In this document: one piece after another, positions 8,005-13,758 of the stretch
Layout of the letters: each line of letters opens with the position of its first letter
How positions within the stretch are numbered: the first letter of the stretch is position 1
DNA from: Planctomycetota bacterium
GTDB taxonomy: Bacteria; Planctomycetota; Phycisphaerae; Sedimentisphaerales; Anaerobacaceae
NCBI GenBank assembly: GCA_020344865.1
Contig: CP070830.1
Location: 2,381,101-2,394,858 of the forward strand
Direction: 5' to 3'
Length of the DNA stretch: 13,758 nt
Position numbers and translations under genes: made by a program
The notes under the pieces: generated by a model
The model's database searches: none
What the model was told of the DNA's origin: nothing
Seen by the model: the letters and a program-made list of their open reading frames with translations, nothing else

Positions 8005-9192
8005 ATGGAAAAAAATGCCGAACTAAACCAGGTTCCAATCAGACCAATAACAAAAGGGCCCGAGTTTCACTGGTTCGGTTACTACGACAAGCTTCAGTTC
8101 GACCCAACGCAGCGATATATCCTTGGAATGGAGGTTGCATTTGAACATCGCCGGCCGGGCCCGGAGGACATCATAAAAATTGGTATGGTGGATACACTTG
8201 ATGGCGACCGTTGGGTCGAGTTGGACCGGTCTCGGGCCTGGTGCTGGCAGACCGGCTGCATGCTCCAGTGGCGCCCGGGCTCAGATTCAGAGATAATGTA
8301 CAACGACCACGAAGGCGATACGTTTGTATCTCATATATTAAACGTAAAAACCAGCAGCAAGCGCACGCTGCCGTTTCCCTTTTTTACCGTTCACCCCCTC
8401 GGCCAAACCGCTCTCGGCATCGACTTCGAGCGCTTGGAATATATGCGTCCCGGTTATGGTTATGCAGGTGTGCCGGATAGAAACAAAGAGGTTCTGGCCC
8501 CTGACGACGCAGGTATCTACCGCCTCAACCTTCAGACAGGAGAGAGCCGGCTCATTATTTCTCTTGCTGACCTTGCGGCTATGTCGCACCCTAATCAGGA
8601 TTTAAGCCGCTGCAAGCACTATTGTAATTGCTTACTTTTCAGCCCGGATGGCGAACTCTTCGCGTTTCTCCACCGATGGCGTCCCGACGAGGGCCGGGGA
8701 TGGCCGTTCAAAACAAGATTGCTTACCGCGAGGCCCGATGGTACCGACATCAGAATCTTGGTTCCTGGCGGTTGCGGCCACTTCAACTGGCGCAACTCGC
8801 AGCAGCTGATTGTCCAGGATGGAGGCTTCTCTATCTATCAGTGCGGCACAGGCAGAATTGAGCAGGTCGGCAAAGGAATTATTCCCGATTCAGGCGGACA
8901 CGTTTCATACCTGCCCGCAGGCAACTGGATTGTAGGAGATACCTACCCCGACCTTGAAAGAAATCAGCACTTGTATTTGTATAACGTTAAAAACAATCAA
9001 ATGATACGGCTGGGTGCATTTAAATCACCCGTCGAATACACCGGAGCGCAAGCCGAATTCGTTGACGACGAGTGGCGATGCGACCTTCACCCCCGCGTCA
9101 GTCCGGATGGACGCTTGATTACGATAGATTCGCCGCACGGCGGTGACGGTAGGCAGATGTACCTGATTGATGTTGGCACGCTTGTCAATTGA
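8005..9192 (+). CDS. Beta-propeller (WD40/TolB-like) protein, PL22 oligogalacturonate lyase-like
   Basis: The protein has 395 residues and no signal peptide, so it is probably cytosolic. Repeated blade motifs of the F-S-P-D-G type (F-D-P-T-Q near 32, F-S-P-D-G near 212, V-S-P-D-G near 365) indicate a seven-bladed-type propeller. Strong family blocks include H-W-F-G-Y-Y-D-K (22-29), R-A-W-C-W-Q-T-G-C-M-L-Q-W (77-89) and R-P-G-Y-G-Y-A-G-V-P-D (148-158). I recognise the pattern from planctomycete proteins annotated as oligogalacturonate lyase-like. PL22 enzymes use a histidine-rich Mn site to convert unsaturated oligogalacturonides. His223, His299 and His362 are candidates here, but I cannot align them reliably, and Asp360 may replace one expected His. 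Activity is therefore inferred. The ribosome site is weak (AAGAAG close to the ATG). It lies 46 bases after the GH130 gene and 20 before the transporter, suggesting the same operon. Confidence 0.68.
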   Translation: MEKNAELNQVPIRPITKGPEFHWFGYYDKLQFDPTQRYILGMEVAFEHRRPGPEDIIKIGMVDTLDGDRWVELDRSRAWCWQTGCMLQWRPGSDSEIMYNDHEGDTFVSHILNVKTSSKRTLPFPFFTVHPLGQTALGIDFERLEYMRPGYGYAGVPDRNKEVLAPDDAGIYRLNLQTGESRLIISLADLAAMSHPNQDLSRCKHYCNCLLFSPDGELFAFLHRWRPDEGRGWPFKTRLLTARPDGTDIRILVPGGCGHFNWRNSQQLIVQDGGFSIYQCGTGRIEQVGKGIIPDSGGHVSYLPAGNWIVGDTYPDLERNQHLYLYNVKNNQMIRLGAFKSPVEYTGAQAEFVDDEWRCDLHPRVSPDGRLITIDSPHGGDGRQMYLIDVGTLVN

Positions 9193-9212
9193 CATTAACA
9201 TAAAAGGCATTA

Positions 9213-12200
9213 ATGAAAACTAAGTCGGCAGCCATCTATTTATCGTGCCTTATCGCCGCAGGTTTGGGGCTCCTGCTCTTGATTTTTCTATGCGCTTGGA
9301 TGGTGCGCCCCAATCTAACCGATGAACCGTATCAACATACCGAAGCCGAGCTGTCGGAAGTACGCTTGTCACGCCAGATAAATATTGACCCCCAGGATCC
9401 GCTCGTATTCTTTCGAGACGTAAATTACGCAGAGGGCCAGTCCGGCAGTTGGTACCCTAAGGGCGAGTCGCCAATATTGGCGGACCTGGTAGAGCAGGGT
9501 AAGCTCCCCCCCGTACAGCAGCGCACCGGCCATGAGCCCGTCGTTGTGGAAGGCATCGATGGAATTGGCAGGTACGGCGGTACCTGGTACCGGATAACGA
9601 CCCAACCCGGCATTCCCGATGAGATACTCTCACGCCTTTCCTATGTATCTCTCGTTCGCTGGTCTGCCCAGGGCTATCCTATCGTTCCCCACGTCGCAAA
9701 GAGCTTCAAAGTTTCGCCGGACAACAAGGAATTCACATTCCACCTCAGAAAAAATATGAAGTGGTCTGACGGCCATCCTTTCACCGCTTATGACATAATC
9801 TTCTGGTGGAACCACATAGCAAATGAGGAAACGATTCTGGCTGATGTCCCCGATATCATGAAGGTGCGGGGCAGACGCGGTAACATAGAAAAAATCGATG
9901 ATTACACCATTAAGATTACCTTCCCTTTAGCCAACGGCATATTCCTTGCTAGGCTCGCATCCGATGGCATGACCGGCAAAGGCGAATCCAACGCCAATAT
10001 GCTCAGCTATCCGGCCCATTACCTGACCAGGTTTCATCCCGTCATCGGAGATAAACAAATAATCGAGGATATGCTCAGGGCGACCAAGCTGCAAAGCCCA
10101 ACCACCCTGTTTAGAAACATCTTATACGATACCCAGCAATATCCCGATTACCCTCGCCTTTGGCCCTGGATTTACCAGAAGTACAAGGCCAACCCGCCTC
10201 ATGTTTTTGTCCGAAATCCTTATTACTGGATGGTCGATACCGAAGGAAATCAGCTCCCTTACATCGATAGAATCGTCTTTGAGCAAAAGACCCAGGAGAT
10301 GGTCCCGGTCGCCGCCGCTAACGGCGAGGTCAGCATGCAGCTGCGGTTTATACCCTATGAAGAATACACGCACCTGATGAGCCAGCGTCAAAGCGGTGAC
10401 TATGATGTCTACCACTGGTATCCCGGCGATAGAAGTCTCTTCCTGATAGCATGCAATATCAATTACAAAATCGACCCCAATGACCCCCAGACGCGGAGAA
10501 AACATACGCTGCTCAACGACAAAAGATTCCGCTGGGCCCTTTCGCTTGCTATAAATCGAAAAGAGATTATCAAGGCCGAGTACAACGGCCAGACCGAACC
10601 TGCCCAGTGCGCTCCGGGACCTGCTTCGTACTTTTATGAGCCGACACTGTATCACAGTTTCACCGAATACGACCCTGAAAGGGCCAACCGTCTCCTCGAT
10701 GAAATAGGCCTGACCAAAAGAGACTACGAAGGATTCCGCACGTTTGCAGATGGCTCCCGAATGACATTCTACCTCAATGTTGCAACCAGCTTCGGCAGCC
10801 CCGGCATAATGCAGTTAGTGGTGGATGACTGGGCTAAGGTGGGTGTGAGGGTCATTCCGAGACTTAGAAATCGCAGACTGTTTTATACCGAAAGAATCGG
10901 CTTGCAGCATGACTTGAATGTCTGGTTGGGTAACAGCGAATACCTGCCTGTTATGGAGCCGCGATACTTTCTGCCCCGCAACAGCAGGTCATCCAACTTC
11001 GCTCTTGGTTTTGCAAAATGGTATCAAAGGGGTGGTCTCTATGGCAACCCTCTGGCAAACTCGGCAGGCTGCATAGAGCCGCCCAAAGACCATCCCTGCC
11101 GAAAAGTGATGGAACTCTATGACAAGACTTGCTCTTTCAGTGACCCCGCCAAGCAGAAAGAAATCTTCGATGAGATTCTAAAAATAAACGCCGAAAACCT
11201 CTGGACAATCAATATATCAACACCCCCTCCTGTATTGGTATTGGTCAAAAACGGTCTGCGTAATGTACCTAAAAACGCAGTCTCCTGTTGGGAGTTCAAA
11301 ACGCCGGGAAACACCGGGATTGAAACATACTTCTTTGAAAACCCTTACAATCACCCCAGTGTGGTCGCGGAAATCACCGACTCAGTCTTGAACGTCAAAA
11401 TGCCCCCTCGACTTGTCCCCTTGGTTGATAATGGTGAAAGCAAATCCAGTGCGGCAGGCAGGTTCGTTGTCCGGATAATAAAATATACCATTTGGGCCAG
11501 TGTCGTACTGCTGCTGCTTTTGGTGGCCGTCAAGCACCCCTACATAGGCAGGCGCCTGATAATCATGGTGCCGACGCTCCTGCTTATATCCGTGATAATA
11601 TTTGCTATCATCCAGGCGCCTCCGGGCGACTACCTGACCTCCCGGATTATGATGCTCGAGGAACTGGGCGACGCGGCTACATTACAGGAAGTCAAAGACC
11701 TCAGGAAAATGTTCTGGCTGGACCAGCCGGTTCACATCCAATATGCCAGATGGCTGGGCCTCTACTGGTTCAAGACATTTGACGCAAAGGATGAGGGCCT
11801 GTTGCAGGGCAACCTTGGCAGAAGCATGGATGGCGGCCAGCCGGTCAACGACCTCGTTGGAGACCGAATACTCCTGACTATTTTGATATCGCTTGGCACA
11901 ATACTTTTTACCTGGGCGCTTGCAATACCCATAGGCATTTATTCGGCGGTAAGACAATACTCCGTGGCCGACTACATATTCACTTTTCTGGGCTTCATCG
12001 GCATGTGCATACCGTCATTTTTGCTCGCGCTTGTCATAATATATTTTAGCAGGGCGCTCTTTGGAGTAAGCGTCTCCGGCTTGTTCAGCAGTCAATACGG
12101 CGCCCAGCCCGAATGGGACTGGGCGAAGCTTCTTGATTTGCTAAAGCATATCTGGATGCCGATAGCTGTTCTTGGTGTCGGCGGCACCGCCGGGATGATA

Positions 12201-12566
12201 CGTGTAATGCGCGGCAACCTGCTCGACGAGTTAAAGAAACCCTATGTGATAACAGCCAAAGCAAAAGGCGTCAGGCCGGTCAAATTGCTCTTTAAGTACC
12301 CCGTTCGCATGGCGCTCAATCCTTTCGTTTCCGGCATCGGCGCGTTATTCCCCCAATTGGTTTCCGGCGGAGCAATTGTAGCGGTGGTTTTGAGCCTGCC
12401 TACCGTCGGCCCGATGATGCTGGACGCCTTGATGATGGAAGATATGTATCTGGCCGGTTCGATGCTTATGGTTTTGAGTTTATTAGGTGTGTTCGGAACG
12501 CTTGTCAGCGACTTGCTTCTGTTGTGGCTTGACCCGAGAATCCGATTCAAGGCGGGGACACGATGA
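9213..12566 (+). CDS. Fused Opp/Dpp-type ABC transporter substrate-binding protein and DppB-type permease
   Basis: One uninterrupted frame of 1117 residues joins two normally separate proteins. A membrane helix spans about 7-31. Residues about 85-715 are a family 5 solute-binding protein: G-R-Y-G-G-T-W near 119, M-K-W-S-D-G-H-P-F-T near 182, and F-R-W-A-L-S-L-A-I-N-R near 439. A second helix lies at about 752-773. A full DppB-type permease follows (about 778-1117): R-R-L-I-I-M-V-P-T near 780, the A-P-P-G-D loop near 802, the ATPase-contacting T-A-K-A-K-G-V loop near 1014, and D-P-R-I-R-F near 1107. About six permease helices are visible. The extra helix puts the binding domain outside and the permease N-terminus inside, with K-H-P-Y-I-G-R-R as a basic cytosolic turn. 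AAAAGG (9202-9207) precedes the ATG by 5 bases. Context suggests oligosaccharide import, as known for some Thermotoga Opp-type systems, rather than peptides. Confidence 0.9.
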   Translation: MKTKSAAIYLSCLIAAGLGLLLLIFLCAWMVRPNLTDEPYQHTEAELSEVRLSRQINIDPQDPLVFFRDVNYAEGQSGSWYPKGESPILADLVEQGKLPPVQQRTGHEPVVVEGIDGIGRYGGTWYRITTQPGIPDEILSRLSYVSLVRWSAQGYPIVPHVAKSFKVSPDNKEFTFHLRKNMKWSDGHPFTAYDIIFWWNHIANEETILADVPDIMKVRGRRGNIEKIDDYTIKITFPLANGIFLARLASDGMTGKGESNANMLSYPAHYLTRFHPVIGDKQIIEDMLRATKLQSPTTLFRNILYDTQQYPDYPRLWPWIYQKYKANPPHVFVRNPYYWMVDTEGNQLPYIDRIVFEQKTQEMVPVAAANGEVSMQLRFIPYEEYTHLMSQRQSGDYDVYHWYPGDRSLFLIACNINYKIDPNDPQTRRKHTLLNDKRFRWALSLAINRKEIIKAEYNGQTEPAQCAPGPASYFYEPTLYHSFTEYDPERANRLLDEIGLTKRDYEGFRTFADGSRMTFYLNVATSFGSPGIMQLVVDDWAKVGVRVIPRLRNRRLFYTERIGLQHDLNVWLGNSEYLPVMEPRYFLPRNSRSSNFALGFAKWYQRGGLYGNPLANSAGCIEPPKDHPCRKVMELYDKTCSFSDPAKQKEIFDEILKINAENLWTINISTPPPVLVLVKNGLRNVPKNAVSCWEFKTPGNTGIETYFFENPYNHPSVVAEITDSVLNVKMPPRLVPLVDNGESKSSAAGRFVVRIIKYTIWASVVLLLLLVAVKHPYIGRRLIIMVPTLLLISVIIFAIIQAPPGDYLTSRIMMLEELGDAATLQEVKDLRKMFWLDQPVHIQYARWLGLYWFKTFDAKDEGLLQGNLGRSMDGGQPVNDLVGDRILLTILISLGTILFTWALAIPIGIYSAVRQYSVADYIFTFLGFIGMCIPSFLLALVIIYFSRALFGVSVSGLFSSQYGAQPEWDWAKLLDLLKHIWMPIAVLGVGGTAGMIRVMRGNLLDELKKPYVITAKAKGVRPVKLLFKYPVRMALNPFVSGIGALFPQLVSGGAIVAVVLSLPTVGPMMLDALMMEDMYLAGSMLMVLSLLGVFGTLVSDLLLLWLDPRIRFKAGTR

Positions 12567-13732
12567 CTAAATCACCGACAATGCAAAGTACTGCTAAGAC
12601 AGAGCTCCCCCCGGAAAAGCTGTCGCAATGGCAGCTTATTCGAAGGAGATTTGCCAGGCACCGACTGGCCGTAGGTGCCTTCTTTATGTTGAGCGTAATG
12701 TACATAGTCGCAATATTCGCTGAGTTCTTTGCGCCTTACAATCCGCAATGGCGAGTCCTCGACCGGGCATATTGTCCTCCTCAGATACCAAGATACAGCC
12801 TCGCAGACGGCTTCTATGTTTATCAGATGCGGCGGTACGTCGACCCTGTTACCTTTCGAAAATCCTACATCGAGGATAAAAGCAGCGTTATCAACTTATC
12901 CTTCTTTGTAAAAGGCACGCCTTACAAATTGCTCGGCTTGATTCCCTCAAGTCGCCATTTCTTCGGTGTCAAAAATGATGTTGCCCTGCCTTCAAAAGAG
13001 TATCTTTCTGAACCCGGCAACCAAATACCGCCCCCAACCTTCTACATGCTGGGTGCCGACAAGTACGGCAGAGATATCCTGACGAGGGTCTTATACGGTG
13101 CGCGCATTTCTCTTTCCGTCGGCGTCGTTGCAATTGTCGTGACTTTTGCCCTCGGCATCACTATAGGTGGAATATCCGGATATCTTGGCGGAGCCGCCGA
13201 CAACTTCATACAGCGCTCCATAGAAATCATCAACTCCATCCCTAAACTCCCCCTCTGGCTGGCCCTTGGTGCAATTATGCCTGACGACTGGTCGTCTCTT
13301 AGGATTTATTTTTCCATAACTATTGTATTGAGTCTTTTGGGATGGACGCGATTGGCTCGTGTGGTCAGGGGAAAGCTTCTGTCACTGCGCGAAGAGGACT
13401 ATGTAACAGCAGCTTATTTGCTGGGCGCAAGCCATAAGAGAATTATTTTCCGCCACCTGCTGCCGGGCTTCACCAGCCACATCATTGTCTCACTTACCAT
13501 GACCGTCCCGTGGATGATTCTGGGCGAAACTACGCTGAGCTTCTTGGGCGTGGGCCTGCGGCCCCCCGTCGTCAGCTGGGGCGTTATGCTTCAAGATTGT
13601 ATGAATATGACTACCGTCGCAAACTATCCTTGGCTGCTGCTGCCCGCCGTCTTTATCGTATTGACGGTTTTATGTTTCAATTTCTTCGGTGACGGCATGC
13701 GAGACGCCGCGGATCCGTATTCAGCAAGATAA
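12563..13732 (+). CDS. Opp/Dpp-type ABC transporter permease, OppC/DppC type
   Basis: The protein has 389 residues and is the second membrane subunit of the importer. Its ATG overlaps the stop of the fused receptor-permease (ATGA at 12563-12566), indicating translational coupling. Helix 1 lies at about 36-57 after the basic R-R-R-F-A-R-H-R stretch. The conserved core starts at L-G-A-D-K-Y-G-R-D (163-171) and continues through about five more helices. The ATPase-contacting loop, E-D-Y-V-T-A-A-Y-L-L-G-A-S, is at about 278-290. L-G-E-T-T-L-S-F-L-G-V-G-L and a W-G-V-M-L segment follow near 320-343. The loop between helix 1 and the core, about 105 residues, is clearly longer than in classical DppC and is predicted to face the outside. 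AAGG and GGGG at 12549-12557 are possible ribosome sites inside the preceding gene. The next gene starts 3 bases after the stop. Confidence 0.92.
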   Translation: MTKSPTMQSTAKTELPPEKLSQWQLIRRRFARHRLAVGAFFMLSVMYIVAIFAEFFAPYNPQWRVLDRAYCPPQIPRYSLADGFYVYQMRRYVDPVTFRKSYIEDKSSVINLSFFVKGTPYKLLGLIPSSRHFFGVKNDVALPSKEYLSEPGNQIPPPTFYMLGADKYGRDILTRVLYGARISLSVGVVAIVVTFALGITIGGISGYLGGAADNFIQRSIEIINSIPKLPLWLALGAIMPDDWSSLRIYFSITIVLSLLGWTRLARVVRGKLLSLREEDYVTAAYLLGASHKRIIFRHLLPGFTSHIIVSLTMTVPWMILGETTLSFLGVGLRPPVVSWGVMLQDCMNMTTVANYPWLLLPAVFIVLTVLCFNFFGDGMRDAADPYSAR

Positions 13733-13735
13733 TAT

Positions 13736-13758
13736 ATGAATGATAAAACCGATTACGT
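13736..13758 (+). CDS. Start of the next gene, probably the ABC transporter ATPase (truncated by window end)
   Basis: An ATG sits 3 bases after the permease stop and reads M-N-D-K-T-D-Y before the window ends. An alternative ATG at 13740 is in another frame. The Opp/Dpp-type importer above still lacks its ATP-binding subunit or subunits, and operons of this type usually continue permease-permease-ATPase. That makes an OppD-like ATPase likely, but nothing in the 23 bases proves it. Confidence 0.4.

Noticed and set aside
10122..10655. Antisense open frame (177 codons) opposite the binding-protein domain
   Set aside because: The sense frame holds conserved family 5 binding-protein motifs throughout. 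The antisense product has no recognisable motif.
9213..12566. Sequencing or assembly error joining two separate genes
   Set aside because: No frame disruption is visible, the linker contains an extra hydrophobic helix with a basic cytosolic turn, and no start codon with a good ribosome site is evident at the permease boundary. It cannot be fully excluded without a second genome.
1..13758. CRISPR arrays, insertion sequences, tRNA or rRNA genes, phage or defence genes
   Set aside because: No direct repeat array, inverted-repeat-bounded transposase, or RNA gene pattern was seen on either strand. The window is almost fully occupied by carbohydrate and transport genes, with no gap over 100 bases.

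Overview
The window looks like part of a carbohydrate-degradation locus from a planctomycete of the Phycisphaerae (Sedimentisphaerales-like). Three things suggest this: the dockerin-like tandem repeats ending the first gene, the pseudopilin with a C-terminal LDG motif placed directly behind it, and the mix of LamG, PA14, propeller and glycoside hydrolase proteins. The lineage call is inference. All genes are on the + strand with short gaps or overlaps, so the window reads as one or two long operons. I saw no tRNA, rRNA, CRISPR array, transposon or regulator gene, and no SusC/SusD-like pair.

Layout. 1-185: C-terminus of a dockerin-like protein that starts outside the window. 224-1000: type II secretion/type IV pilin-like pseudopilin. 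1028-3214: Tat-exported LamG plus FG-GAP/VCBS propeller protein resembling PL11 rhamnogalacturonan lyases. 3288-5153: membrane-anchored or secreted GH5-like hydrolase with chitobiase-C-like and PA14 modules. 5168-6892: cytosolic GH2 enzyme with the N-x-K motif of beta-glucuronidases. 6896-6926: an intrinsic-terminator-like hairpin. 6960-7958: GH130 glycoside phosphorylase. 8005-9192: cytosolic beta-propeller protein resembling PL22 oligogalacturonate lyases. 9213-12566: one polypeptide fusing an Opp/Dpp-type substrate-binding protein to the DppB-type permease. 12563-13732: OppC/DppC-type permease. 13736-end: first codons of what is probably the transporter ATPase gene.

Proposed working model (inference). 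Surface or periplasmic proteins (propeller protein, GH5-PA14 protein) cut or bind a polysaccharide. The tethered-receptor Opp-type ABC transporter imports the oligosaccharides. The cytosolic GH2, GH130 and PL22-like enzymes finish the breakdown, with GH130 giving a sugar-1-phosphate without spending ATP. GH130 (beta-mannoside specific in characterised members), a GUS-type GH2 and two lyase-like propellers together point to a uronic-acid-containing, possibly mannose-containing, plant or algal glycan. The most distinctive item is the receptor-permease fusion, whose extra membrane helix makes the topology self-consistent.
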